Of a stretch of 64,000 nt of DNA, positions 1 to 8,585 are shown in pieces (position 1 is the first letter of the stretch; each line of letters opens with the position of its first letter). The position numbers were made by a program, and so were the translations under genes. Origin of the DNA: Pseudomonas deceptionensis. GTDB taxonomy: Bacteria > Pseudomonadota > Gammaproteobacteria > Pseudomonadales > Pseudomonadaceae. The stretch lies in the NCBI RefSeq assembly GCF_900106095.1, contig NZ_FNUD01000002.1, positions 1,013,501 to 1,077,500 on the forward strand, written 5' to 3'. Below the pieces are notes generated by a model. That model ran no database searches, was not told where the DNA came from, and worked only from the letters and a program-made list of their open reading frames with translations.

Positions 1-200
1 TCCAGCTCTTGGGCCAGCAGCTCGGCCAGTTCCACTTCAAAGCCGGCCAGACGTCCATCCTGCTTAAAGCTGAAGGGGGCAATGTCGGCCTCCAGGGCGA
101 TGCGCAGTTCGCCCCGGTCGTTTACGTCGTCGATCAGTTCGGCTTGAGCCAATGGGCTCACCAAGGGCAGTAAAAGAATCAGGCCTGGCAGAAAACGCAT
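1..200 (-). CDS. Periplasmic solute-binding protein, N-terminal part only (cut by window edge)
   Basis: Only the first 66 or so codons lie in the window; the gene reads leftward off the edge. The start is a hydrophobic signal peptide ending in AQA (about residues 1-20). It is followed by RGELRIALEAD and PFSF, then GFEVELAELLA, the usual opening of family 3 binding proteins for polar amino acids. The protein should be exported and bind a small solute for an ABC importer or a periplasmic sensor. Substrate and full length cannot be judged. The start at 200 is preceded by an AGGAGTGACC stretch that serves as a ribosome binding site. Confidence 0.8.
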   Translation of the reverse strand, partial: MRFLPGLILLLPLVSPLAQAELIDDVNDRGELRIALEADIAPFSFKQDGRLAGFEVELAELLAQEL

Positions 201-338
201 GGTCACTCCTTTGAATTTGATGCAAGCGATTCGCAACGGGTGTGCGCTTTGCTTTATGTTGGTCAATTGCGGCGTTGGACAACAGATTGTCTCAAAGTTG
301 TCCGGAGCCTGAGTTTTTTGCAAAAACCGGAGAAAAAA

Positions 339-776
339 ATGAAAGCTTTATTGTCTCGTGTTGCGTTGGCTTCTGTATTGATGGGCGCTTCGGTGATGGC
401 CACGGCCGCCGGTATGCCGACTACCCCGGCCCCTGAAGGCGCCAAGGTTTTTATCGTGTCCCCGGCTGACGGCGCCACTGTGGATAAAACCTTCAAGGTG
501 AAATTCGGCGTTGAAGGCGTCGCACTCGCGCCGGCTGGCGATCAGGCCCCTGCCACTGGCCACCATCACCTGCTGATCGACGTCGACACGCTGCCGGCCT
601 CGGGCATGCCGATCCCGGCTGACGCCAATCACGTCCATTTCGGCAAGGCCCAGACTGAAACCGAAGTCACCCTGACGCCGGGCAAGCACACCCTGCAACT
701 GGAGCTGGGCGACAAAAACCACGTGCCGTTCGAGCCTGCCATCGTTTCGAAAAAAATCACCGTCAATGTGAAGTAG
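339..776 (+). CDS. DUF4399 domain periplasmic protein
   Basis: This 145-residue protein begins with a clear signal peptide (MKALLSRVALASVLMG, cleaved near ATAA). The mature part carries the DUF4399 pattern: PADGATV, then a GHHHLLID histidine cluster, and NHVHFGKAQTE near the middle. The function of the family is unknown; the histidines suggest metal binding, which is inference. I chose the ATG at 339 rather than upstream in-frame starts because the signal peptide starts there and a GGAG lies just before it. It stands alone and converges on serA, with a terminator between them. Confidence 0.85.
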   Translation: MKALLSRVALASVLMGASVMATAAGMPTTPAPEGAKVFIVSPADGATVDKTFKVKFGVEGVALAPAGDQAPATGHHHLLIDVDTLPASGMPIPADANHVHFGKAQTETEVTLTPGKHTLQLELGDKNHVPFEPAIVSKKITVNVK

Positions 777-793
777 TTTTCAACACGTTAATA

Positions 794-823
794 AAAAAGG
801 GAGACCCGAGGGTCTCCCTTTTT
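794..823. terminator. Bidirectional intrinsic terminator between the DUF4399 gene and serA
   Basis: A near-perfect hairpin has arms GGGAGACCC and GGGTCTCCC around a two-base centre, with an A run on the left and a T run on the right. It can therefore stop transcripts arriving from either convergent gene. Confidence 0.9.
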
Positions 824-836
824 ATTGAAGCGCGTT

Positions 837-2066
837 TTAGAACAGCACGCGGCAACGGATAGTGCCTTTGATGGTCTGCAGCTTCTCTTGCGCCAGGTCC
901 GAGGACTCGGCGTCGACGTCGATCACCACGTAGCCAACCTTTTCGTTGGTTTGCAGGAACTGGCCGGAGATGTTGATCCCGTTTTCGGCGAAGACCTTGT
1001 TGATCTCGCTCATCACACCCGGAATGTTTTCGTGGATGTGCAACAGGCGGTGCTTGCCAGGGTGAGCCGGCAGGGCCACTTCCGGGAAGTTCACGGACGA
1101 TACCGAAGTACCGTTGTCGCTGTACTTGACCAGCTTCTCTGCCACTTCCAGACCGATGTTGGCTTGCGCTTCAGCGGTGGAACCACCGATGTGCGGGGTC
1201 AGGATCACGTTGTCCAGGCCGCGCAGCGGGCTTTCGAACACGTCGTCGTTGGAGCGCGGCTCAACCGGGAATACGTCGATGGCGGCGCCGATCAGGTGCT
1301 TGTCCTTGATCGCGTCAGCCAGGGCGTCCAGCTCAACCACGGTGCCACGTGCGGCGTTGATCAGAATCCCGCCCTTTTTGATGGCGCGGATTTCTTTCTC
1401 ACCGATCATCCACTGAGTGGCGGCGGTTTCAGGAACGTGCAAGGTCACGATGTCGGACATGCCCAACAGTTCGTGCAGGTTGCCGACCTGAGTCGCGTTG
1501 CCCAATGGCAGCTTGGTCACCGTGTCGTAGAAGAACACTTGCATGCCCAGGCCTTCAGCCAGTACCGACAGCTGAGTACCGATCGAACCGTAACCGACGA
1601 TACCCAGCTTTTTGCCGCGGATTTCGAAGGAGTTGGCCGCGCTTTTGATCCAGCCACCACGGTGGCAGGAAGCGTTTTTCTCAGGGATGCCACGCAACAA
1701 CAGGATCGCTTCAGCCAGTACCAGCTCAGCCACCGAACGGGTGTTGGAGTAGGGGGCGTTGAAAACAGCGATACCGCGCTCACGTGCAGCGTTGAGATCG
1801 ACCTGGTTGGTGCCGATGCAGAAACAACCAACAGCGACCAACTTCTTGGCGCAGTCGAACACTTCTTCGGTCAGCTGGGTACGAGAACGGATGCCGATAA
1901 AGTGGGCATCAGCGATCTTTTCCTTCAGCTGGGCTTCAGGCAAGGAACTGGTGATGTACTCAATGCTGGTGTACCCGGCAGATTTGAGCACTTCAACAGC
2001 GGATTGGTGGACGCCTTCCAAAAGAAGGAACTTGATCTTGCTCTTATCGAGAGAAGTCTTGCTCAT
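837..2066 (-). CDS. serA: D-3-phosphoglycerate dehydrogenase
   Basis: SerA oxidises 3-phosphoglycerate to 3-phosphohydroxypyruvate, the first step of serine synthesis, in the cytoplasm. The 409-residue length matches the ACT-domain type. It has a Rossmann NAD site (GIVGYGSIGTQL), the 2-hydroxyacid dehydrogenase signature around NAARGTVVELDAL, a catalytic-His region (TPHIGGSTAEAQ), and a C-terminal ACT domain (HENIPGVMSEINKVF onward) that usually binds serine for feedback inhibition. The start at 2066 (MSKTSLDKSKI) matches the family; longer in-frame extensions look non-native. SerA enzymes can also reduce 2-oxoglutarate to D-2-hydroxyglutarate, which fits the divergent neighbour. Confidence 0.97.
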   Translation of the reverse strand: MSKTSLDKSKIKFLLLEGVHQSAVEVLKSAGYTSIEYITSSLPEAQLKEKIADAHFIGIRSRTQLTEEVFDCAKKLVAVGCFCIGTNQVDLNAARERGIAVFNAPYSNTRSVAELVLAEAILLLRGIPEKNASCHRGGWIKSAANSFEIRGKKLGIVGYGSIGTQLSVLAEGLGMQVFFYDTVTKLPLGNATQVGNLHELLGMSDIVTLHVPETAATQWMIGEKEIRAIKKGGILINAARGTVVELDALADAIKDKHLIGAAIDVFPVEPRSNDDVFESPLRGLDNVILTPHIGGSTAEAQANIGLEVAEKLVKYSDNGTSVSSVNFPEVALPAHPGKHRLLHIHENIPGVMSEINKVFAENGINISGQFLQTNEKVGYVVIDVDAESSDLAQEKLQTIKGTIRCRVLF

Positions 2067-2272
2067 CTGCGTAAACCTGTGTCCCAGAGAAAAAATGGCA
2101 GGGAATGGACAGCGAGAGCTGACCTGGCCGGCGTGAAGACCGGCACCGAGAATCGTCCTACGGCTCGATTCTACGGGGGGGTCGTATGCTAGCATAAGCG
2201 CCCCGCTAAACACCCATTCCTGCGACGTGAAGCGTTCTCAGGATGACCATGAATTGTTCGAGAGTTCTGTTG

Positions 2273-3667
2273 ATGACCCATCCTGCCTTGATTGATGAGC
2301 TAAAGACCCTGGTAGAGCCTGGCAAGGTCTTGACCGACGCCGACTCCCTTAATGCTTACGGCAAGGACTGGACCAAGCATTTCGCCCCGGCCCCGCTGGC
2401 CATTGTGTTCCCCAAAACCACCGAGCAGGTGCAGGCCATCGTGCTGTGGGCCAACGCGAATAATGTGGCGCTGGTGCCTTCGGGCGGCCGTACCGGTTTG
2501 TCGGCCGCGGCCGTGGCCGCCAATGGCGAAGTGGTTGTGTCGTTCGACTACATGAATCAAGTGCTGGGCATCAACCTGACCGACCGCACCGTGGTCTGCC
2601 AGCCGGGCGTGGTCACCGAGCACCTGCAAAACCTGGCCGAAGAAAACGGCCTGTATTACCCGGTGGATTTTGCCTCGGCAGGTTCCAGCCAGATTGGCGG
2701 CAATATCGGCACCAATGCCGGCGGAATCAAGGTTATTCGTTACGGCATGACCCGCAACTGGGTCGCGGGCATGAAAGTGGTGACCGGCAAGGGCGACGTG
2801 CTGGAGCTGAACAAGGACCTGATCAAAAACGCCACCGGCTACGACATGCGCCAGTTGTTTATCGGCGCTGAAGGCACCCTGGGTTTTGTGGTGGAAGCCA
2901 CCATGCGCCTGGACCGTGCGCCGAAGAACCTTACCGCGATGGTGCTCGGCACTGCGGACTTCGATTCCATCATGCCCGTGCTGCACGCGTTCCAGAGCAA
3001 GCTTGACCTGACGGCGTTTGAGTTCTTCTCCGACAAGGCACTGGCCAAAGTGATGGGCCGTGGTGATGTGCCTTCGCCGTTCGAGACGGATTGCCCGTTC
3101 TATGCGTTGCTGGAATTTGAAGCGACCACTGAAGAAGTGGCCAACGCGGCGCTGGAAACCTTCGAACATTGCATGGAAGAAGGTTGGGTGCTCGATGGCG
3201 TGATGAGCCAGAGCGAGACCCAGCTGCAAAACCTGTGGAAACTGCGCGAATACATCTCCGAGACCATTTCCCACTGGACGCCGTATAAAAACGACATTTC
3301 GGTCACTGTGTCGAAAGTACCGGCATTCTTGAAAGAAATTGATGCGATTGTCGGCGAACACTACCCGGACTTCGAAATTGTCTGGTTTGGCCACATCGGT
3401 GACGGCAACCTGCACTTGAACATCCTCAAGCCTGAAAACCTGAGCAAGGACGAGTTCTTCGCCAAGTGCGCAACGGTGAACAAGTGGGTATTTGAAACCG
3501 TAGAGAAGTACAACGGTTCGATCTCTGCCGAACACGGCGTGGGCATGACCAAGCGCGATTACCTGACCTACAGCCGCTCGCCGGTGGAGATCGAGTACAT
3601 GAAAGCGCTCAAGGCCGTGTTCGACCCGAACGGCATCATGAACCCGGGCAAGATTTTTGCGGTTTAA
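2273..3667 (+). CDS. FAD-linked D-2-hydroxyglutarate dehydrogenase
   Basis: This 464-residue flavoprotein belongs to the vanillyl-alcohol-oxidase/GlcD group. It has a PCMH-type FAD domain (SGGRTGLSAAAV, then GGNIGTNAGGIKVIRYG), a C-terminal FAD-oxidase domain with the metal-site motif GHIGDGNLHLN, and EHGVGMTKRDYL near the end. In Pseudomonas the homologue next to serA oxidises D-2-hydroxyglutarate to 2-oxoglutarate, passing electrons to ETF, and so removes the by-product of SerA. Substrate assignment rests on family and neighbourhood; D-lactate or glycolate dehydrogenase is the alternative. The start at 2273 (MTHPALIDEL) is the conserved one, and the gene is divergent from serA across about 206 bp. 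Confidence 0.85.
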   Translation: MTHPALIDELKTLVEPGKVLTDADSLNAYGKDWTKHFAPAPLAIVFPKTTEQVQAIVLWANANNVALVPSGGRTGLSAAAVAANGEVVVSFDYMNQVLGINLTDRTVVCQPGVVTEHLQNLAEENGLYYPVDFASAGSSQIGGNIGTNAGGIKVIRYGMTRNWVAGMKVVTGKGDVLELNKDLIKNATGYDMRQLFIGAEGTLGFVVEATMRLDRAPKNLTAMVLGTADFDSIMPVLHAFQSKLDLTAFEFFSDKALAKVMGRGDVPSPFETDCPFYALLEFEATTEEVANAALETFEHCMEEGWVLDGVMSQSETQLQNLWKLREYISETISHWTPYKNDISVTVSKVPAFLKEIDAIVGEHYPDFEIVWFGHIGDGNLHLNILKPENLSKDEFFAKCATVNKWVFETVEKYNGSISAEHGVGMTKRDYLTYSRSPVEIEYMKALKAVFDPNGIMNPGKIFAV

Positions 3668-3677
3668 CCACAGAACC

Positions 3678-3765
3678 TGTAGCCGCTGCCGCAGGCTGCG
3701 ATAAGGCCCTCAGGCCCTTCGAGGGGCCGCTGCGCAGCCCATCGCAGCCTTCGGCAGCGGCTACA
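3678..3765. repeat. REP pair, TGTAGCCGCTGCCG family (copy 1)
   Basis: Two inverted copies of the unit TGTAGCCGCTGCCG...GGCTGCGAT face each other, giving a long stem-loop right after the D2HG dehydrogenase gene. Related copies sit near 4473, 17751, 30591, 36000, 48676 and 57506. All are intergenic or at gene ends, as expected of Pseudomonas REP elements. Confidence 0.88.
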
Positions 3766-3798
3766 AATGCGCACAATCCAAAACAGTGGAGTCGGTCA

Positions 3799-4464
3799 AT
3801 GAGCTATCAGCACCAGTATGTCGACGGTACCCGGATTCACTTTCCTATCGGTAAAGTGGTGTGCATCGGCCGCAACTATGCCGAACATGCCAAGGAACTG
3901 GACAACCCGATCCCGTCTGAGCCACTGCTTTTCATCAAGCCGGGCAGTTGTGTCGTACCTCTGGACGGTGGGTTCACGATTCCAACCGAACGCGGCTCAG
4001 TGCACTACGAAGCAGAAATCTCGGTGCTGATCGGCAAGCCCTTGTCGAATAACCCCAGCGTTGAAGAAGTTCTGGATGCCATCTCCGGTTTTGCTCCGGG
4101 GCTGGATCTGACCCTGCGCGACAAGCAGGCCGAGCTCAAGGGCAAAGGCTTGCCGTGGGAGATCGCCAAGTCGTTCGATGGCGCCTGCGTGCTCGCGCCG
4201 TTTGTGCCGAGCTGCACGTTTACTGACCTGGCCGATATCGGCATTCGTTTGACCATCAACGGTGAAGTGCGTCAGGACGGCAACAGTGCCCTGATGCTCA
4301 ACCCGATTGTGCCGATGATCCAGCACATGGCCGCGTGCTTCTCGCTGCAAGCGGGCGATGTCATCATGACCGGGACTCCGGCAGGCGTTGGTCCGCTGAA
4401 TGTGGGCGATGAACTGGTACTGGAATTGACGGGTGTAAGCCGCTTCGAAAGTAGCGTGCGCTAA
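3799..4464 (+). CDS. Fumarylacetoacetate hydrolase (FAH) family protein
   Basis: The 221-residue protein is the short YcgM/FAHD1 type. It shows GRNYAEHAKELDNP near the N-terminus, the metal-binding acidic motif HYEAEISVLIG, FDGACVLAPF, and MTGTPAGVGPL near the end. Family members hydrolyse acylpyruvates or decarboxylate oxaloacetate using Mg2+ or Mn2+ in the cytoplasm; the exact substrate cannot be told from sequence. A GTGGAG ribosome binding site precedes the ATG. The gene is flanked by REP elements on both sides, so it is probably transcribed separately from its neighbours. Confidence 0.88.
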   Translation: MSYQHQYVDGTRIHFPIGKVVCIGRNYAEHAKELDNPIPSEPLLFIKPGSCVVPLDGGFTIPTERGSVHYEAEISVLIGKPLSNNPSVEEVLDAISGFAPGLDLTLRDKQAELKGKGLPWEIAKSFDGACVLAPFVPSCTFTDLADIGIRLTINGEVRQDGNSALMLNPIVPMIQHMAACFSLQAGDVIMTGTPAGVGPLNVGDELVLELTGVSRFESSVR

Positions 4465-4472
4465 AACACCCG

Positions 4473-4549
4473 TGTAGCCGCTGCGACGCAGTGGCCCTGC
4501 TTTTTTGAGGGTCCTGCGGACCTTATCGCAGCCTTCGGCAGCGGCTGCA
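4473..4549. repeat. REP pair, TGTAGCCGCTGCCG family (copy 2)
   Basis: An inverted pair of the same REP unit follows the FAH gene. The right arm ends in CTGCAT instead of CTACA. It lies in front of the next gene and argues against translation starts upstream of 4595. Confidence 0.8.
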
Positions 4550-4594
4550 TGTATTCTGTCGAGGATATTTCCTATACAGAATGTGAACTGCCGA

Positions 4595-5635
4595 ATGCCT
4601 AACTGGAACCTCCACATACAGCGCGTCCTTGAGTTGATGAAGCGCTATCCAGGGCTGATTGCGGCGTTTGGTTTTTGCTCGGGCGTGGGCAGTTTTATTC
4701 TGGTGGACCGCCAGCAGGGCATGGCCCGCTGGATCGCCGTGATCCTGCTCGTGAGCTGGGTCTGGCTGATGCTGGAAAACACCTTTACCCAGCTGTTTAC
4801 CCGCGTGTTCAACCGCGAAATCCCGCCGCCGCTGCTGCGTTATGCGACCCAGATGATCCATCAGGAAAGTCTGTTCTTCGTCCTGCCGTTTTTCTTTATC
4901 ACCACCACCTGGAACAGCGGCCAGCTTGTGTTTACCGGGCTGCTGGGGGCGTGCGCGCTGGTCACGATCACTGACCCGCTGTATTACAAATGGCTGGCCC
5001 CCCGGCGCTGGCTGTACTTGGCCCTGCACACCCTCGCCCTGTTCGCGGCGATGCTGACCGCATTACCGATCATCCTCAACCTGACCACCGCCCAGAGTTA
5101 CAAGCTGGCGCTGGGCACCGCCGTGCTGCTTTCCATACCCAGCCTGGCCGTGAGCCTGCCGCTCAAGACCTGGCGCGGCTGGCTGGTGCTGCCCTTGATC
5201 GTGCTCGCGCTGGGCGGCACCGGTTGGTTGCTGCGCTCCTGGGTGCCACCGGCCACGCTGTGGATGACCGAAGTGGCCGTCACCACCCAGCTGCAAGACC
5301 GCACGCCGGGTGAGAGCATCAAAGACATCAGCGTCAACGAGCTGCGCAGCCGTGGCCTGTATGCATACACCTCGATCAACGCGCCGCGGGGCTTGAACGA
5401 GCGGATTTATCACGTCTGGCAACTCAACGGCCAGGAGGTCGACCGCATTGCGCTCGATATTCGTGGCGGGCGCAAAGAGGGCTACCGCGCCTGGACCCAC
5501 AAGCAGAATTTCCCGCCCAACCCGGTGGGTCGCTGGCAAGTACGGGTACTGACGGAGGATGGGCAATTGATCGGCGTTTTACGCTTCCGGGTTAACCCAG
5601 ATCAAGCACCGCCAGTGGATGTTCCGGCAAACTGA
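4595..5635 (+). CDS. Membrane protein with DUF5924 and DUF2914 domains
   Basis: This 346-residue protein has about seven hydrophobic segments in its first 230 residues (for example LIAAFGFCSGVGSFILV and WIAVILLVSWVWLML). A soluble C-terminal DUF2914-like domain follows (GLNERIYHVWQLNGQEV, then WQVRVLTEDGQLIGVLRF). Biochemical function is unknown; it is likely an inner-membrane protein with a periplasmic tail. The start at 4595 (MPNWNLHIQ) was preferred because upstream in-frame codons lie inside a REP; Met at 4637 is an alternative. It precedes the MCE operon by 79 bp. Confidence 0.8.
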   Translation: MPNWNLHIQRVLELMKRYPGLIAAFGFCSGVGSFILVDRQQGMARWIAVILLVSWVWLMLENTFTQLFTRVFNREIPPPLLRYATQMIHQESLFFVLPFFFITTTWNSGQLVFTGLLGACALVTITDPLYYKWLAPRRWLYLALHTLALFAAMLTALPIILNLTTAQSYKLALGTAVLLSIPSLAVSLPLKTWRGWLVLPLIVLALGGTGWLLRSWVPPATLWMTEVAVTTQLQDRTPGESIKDISVNELRSRGLYAYTSINAPRGLNERIYHVWQLNGQEVDRIALDIRGGRKEGYRAWTHKQNFPPNPVGRWQVRVLTEDGQLIGVLRFRVNPDQAPPVDVPAN

Positions 5636-5714
5636 AACACTTTTGCAGGATTGTGCTATTACATAAGGTCTGCGTTTAAACGTACTGAGCTGGGAGCTTA
5701 CGATTATTACGGCC

Positions 5715-6845
5715 ATGGCGGGCAATGCCCAACTAGACACTTCCAGTAATCCGGCGCGGCTGTTGATAAGCGGCGACTGGACGCTCGCCCATTACACCTG
5801 CCTCAAGCAGCAGACCGAGCAACTGGTCGGGCAGTATGACGACCAGACCGCTATCAGCCTGGACGATGTGACCAGTATCGACACGGCCGGTGCGTCGCTG
5901 CTGGTGGAGTTGCTGGGTGCCGAGCGCGTCAACCAGCTAACCCGGACGGCACAAAAGCTCCCAGCCGCGGATCGCGCCTTGTTGCAAACGATCTACTCCT
6001 CAATGCGCGACTTCTGTGTGCCGGTCAAAGTCGAAGAGCAAAACATCGGCATCCTGTTGTTGAGCCGTATCGGCAGCTCGGTCTACAAGCTGTGGCAAGA
6101 CACCCTGCAACTGCTGGGTTTTATCGGCCTGATCCTGCAAACCCTGGCGCGCAACCTGTTCCGGCCCAAGCAATGGCGCATCACCCCGGTGGTGTCGCAT
6201 ATCGAGCAGATCGGCCTCAACGCCGCGCCGATTGTGGTGTTGCTGACCTTTATGGTGGGCGCCGTAGTGGCGTTTCTCGGTGCCACGGTGCTGGCCAACT
6301 TTGGTGCGGGGATTTTTACCGTTGACCTGGTGGCGTTTTCCTTTCTGCGTGAATTTGGCGTGTTGCTCACCGCCATCCTGCTGGCAGGCCGCACGGCCAG
6401 TGCGTTTACCGCGCAAATCGGCTCGATGAAAGCCAACGAAGAGATCGACGCAATCCGCACCCTGGGCCTCGATCCGATGGATTTGCTGGTGCTGCCACGG
6501 GTGCTGGCCCTGCTGATTTCCCTGCCGCTGCTGACGTTCCTGGCCATGATGGCGGGCATCCTCGGCGGAGCCGTGGTGTGCGTAGTGTCGCTGGGCATCT
6601 CGCCGGACATGTTTATTTCGCTGCTGCACTCGGACATCGGCGTGCAGAACTTTTTGGTGGGCATGGTCAAAGCGCCGTTTTTTGCCTTTCTGATTGCTGC
6701 AGTGGGCTGCCTTGAGGGCTTTAAAGTCAGCGGCAGCGCCGAGTCGGTGGGCGCCCACACCACGTCCAGCGTGGTGCAATCGATCTTTATCGTGATCGTC
6801 CTCGACGCCGTGGCCGCGTTGTTCTTTATGGAGATGGGCTGGTGA
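5715..6845 (+). CDS. MlaE-type ABC permease with fused N-terminal STAS domain
   Basis: The 376-residue protein joins a STAS-like domain (about residues 14-105, with VTSIDTAGASLLVEL) to an MlaE/TTG2B permease (about 115-376). The permease shows the conserved LAGRTASAFTAQIGSMKANEEIDA segment and several membrane spans. In E. coli the STAS function is carried by the separate MlaB; here it is fused. It heads a tight four-gene operon with an ATPase (4-bp overlap), an MCE protein and a lipoprotein, which together would move lipids between inner and outer membranes. Confidence 0.9.
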   Translation: MAGNAQLDTSSNPARLLISGDWTLAHYTCLKQQTEQLVGQYDDQTAISLDDVTSIDTAGASLLVELLGAERVNQLTRTAQKLPAADRALLQTIYSSMRDFCVPVKVEEQNIGILLLSRIGSSVYKLWQDTLQLLGFIGLILQTLARNLFRPKQWRITPVVSHIEQIGLNAAPIVVLLTFMVGAVVAFLGATVLANFGAGIFTVDLVAFSFLREFGVLLTAILLAGRTASAFTAQIGSMKANEEIDAIRTLGLDPMDLLVLPRVLALLISLPLLTFLAMMAGILGGAVVCVVSLGISPDMFISLLHSDIGVQNFLVGMVKAPFFAFLIAAVGCLEGFKVSGSAESVGAHTTSSVVQSIFIVIVLDAVAALFFMEMGW

Positions 6846-7645
6846 GTACTTCCCTGCGCAAGCCCGGCGAGGCAGTGATCGAGGTGCGTGACCTGTGCAA
6901 CCGCTTTGGTAGCCAGGCCGTGCATGAACACCTCGACCTTGATGTGTACAAAGGTGAAATTCTCGGTGTGGTCGGCGGCTCCGGTACCGGTAAATCCGTG
7001 CTGTTGCGCAGTATTGTCGGCCTGCGTCGCCCTACTGAAGGGCAAGTCCGGGTATTTGGCCAGGACTTGATGAGCCTTGATGAACAGGCGCGCTCAATGG
7101 TCGAACGACGCTTTGGCGTGCTGTTTCAGATGGGCGCACTGTTTTCTTCGCTGACGGTAAAAGAGAACATCGCCCTGCCCCTGATCGAACACGCGGGGCT
7201 GAGCCGACCTGATGCCGAGCACCTGGCGTGCGTCAAGCTGGCGCTGTCGGGGTTACCCCTGTCGGCGGCAGACAAGTACCCGTCCTCGCTGTCCGGCGGC
7301 ATGGTCAAGCGCGCTGCGCTGGCCCGGGCGCTGGCGCTGGACCCGGACATCCTGTTTCTCGACGAACCCACTGCCGGGCTCGATCCGATCGGTGCGGCGG
7401 CCTTCGACCAACTGATTCTGACCCTGCGCGATGCGCTGGGCCTGAGCGTGTTCCTCGTTACCCACGACCTCGACACGCTGTACACCATCACCGACCGGGT
7501 GGCGGTGTTGTCGCAAAAACGGGTGCTGGTGGCAGCGCCCATCACGGAGGTCGAAGACTACGACGACCCGTGGATTCATGAATATTTCCATGGCCCCCGT
7601 GGCCGCGCCGCATACGAAGCGGCAACCCACCTCAAGGAGCAATGA
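6842..7645 (+). CDS. MlaF-type ABC transporter ATPase
   Basis: This 267-residue ATPase has a Walker A at residues 45-52 (GGSGTGKS), the signature LSGGMVKRAALARAL, and Walker B ILFLDEPTAGLDP. The LSGGM signature is typical of the MlaF/Ttg2A lineage that energises MCE lipid transporters. It overlaps the permease gene by four bases (ATGA) and is followed after one base by the MCE gene, so the products almost certainly form one complex on the cytoplasmic face of the inner membrane. Confidence 0.92.
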   Translation: MSTSLRKPGEAVIEVRDLCNRFGSQAVHEHLDLDVYKGEILGVVGGSGTGKSVLLRSIVGLRRPTEGQVRVFGQDLMSLDEQARSMVERRFGVLFQMGALFSSLTVKENIALPLIEHAGLSRPDAEHLACVKLALSGLPLSAADKYPSSLSGGMVKRAALARALALDPDILFLDEPTAGLDPIGAAAFDQLILTLRDALGLSVFLVTHDLDTLYTITDRVAVLSQKRVLVAAPITEVEDYDDPWIHEYFHGPRGRAAYEAATHLKEQ

Positions 7646-7646
7646 C

Positions 7647-8585
7647 ATGGAAACCCGTGCCCATCATGTATTGATCGGCCTGTTCAGCGTATTGGTTGTC
7701 GTCGGGGCCATGCTGTTCGGCCTGTGGCTGGCCAAGGCGAGCATGGACAGCACGTTCAAGGATTACGAAGTGGTGTTCAACGAAGCCGTCAGCGGCCTGT
7801 CCAAAGGCAGCTCGGTGCAATACAACGGCATCAAGGTCGGCGACGTGATCGAGTTGCGCCTGGACGACAAAGACCCGCGCCGCGTACTGGCGCGCATTCG
7901 TCTGGCCGCCAGCACCCCGGTCAAGGTCGATACCAAGGCCAAGCTGGCGCTGACCGGTGTGACTGGTACTTCAATCATCCAGCTCAGTGGCGGCGACCCG
8001 AACAGCCCGGACCTCAAGGGCAAAGACGGCAAGCTGCCGGAGATTATCGCCTCGCCTTCCCCGATCGCCCGGCTGCTGACCGATGGCAACGACTTGTTGG
8101 CCAACGTCAATATATTGCTGCACAACGCCAACCGCCTGTTCTCTGACGACAACGTCGACCGTGTCAGCAAGACTCTGGACAACCTTGAGCAAACCACCAC
8201 GGCCATTGCCGGCCAGCGCGGCGACATCAGCCAGACGTTGAAACAGCTGGCCCAGGTGGGCAAGCAGGCCAGCGTCACGCTTGAGCAAACCAACGTGCTG
8301 ATGCGCAACGCCAACGGCCTGTTGAGCACCGAAGGCAAGAAGATGTTCAACAGTGCCGAGCAGGCCATGACTTCGCTGCAGCAGAGCACGTCGACGATCA
8401 ATAAACTGATCAACAACAACGAGGACTCGCTCAACAGCGGCCTGCAGGGGCTGAATCAGCTCGGCCCTGCGGTCAACGAACTGCGCGAAACCCTCGGTAC
8501 ATTGCGCTCGATCTCGCGGCGCCTGGAAGCCAATCCAAGCGGTTACTTGCTGGGCCGCGAGCAGAACAAGGAATTCACCCCATGA
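7647..8585 (+). CDS. MCE-family (MlaD-like) lipid transport protein
   Basis: The 312-residue protein has one N-terminal transmembrane anchor (HHVLIGLFSVLVVVGAMLFG). One MCE domain follows at about residues 38-120 (FNEAVSGLSKGSSVQYNGIKVG and the LTGVTGTSIIQL motif), then a long, mostly helical C-terminal tail. It is longer than the typical 180-residue MlaD, resembling MCE proteins whose helices extend across the periplasm. It would form the periplasmic ring or tunnel above the permease. The start at 7647 has an AAGGAG ribosome site. Confidence 0.92.
   Translation: METRAHHVLIGLFSVLVVVGAMLFGLWLAKASMDSTFKDYEVVFNEAVSGLSKGSSVQYNGIKVGDVIELRLDDKDPRRVLARIRLAASTPVKVDTKAKLALTGVTGTSIIQLSGGDPNSPDLKGKDGKLPEIIASPSPIARLLTDGNDLLANVNILLHNANRLFSDDNVDRVSKTLDNLEQTTTAIAGQRGDISQTLKQLAQVGKQASVTLEQTNVLMRNANGLLSTEGKKMFNSAEQAMTSLQQSTSTINKLINNNEDSLNSGLQGLNQLGPAVNELRETLGTLRSISRRLEANPSGYLLGREQNKEFTP

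Noticed and set aside
825..2192. 455-codon open frame opposite serA
   Set aside because: It is a shadow of serA; no start context or family match.
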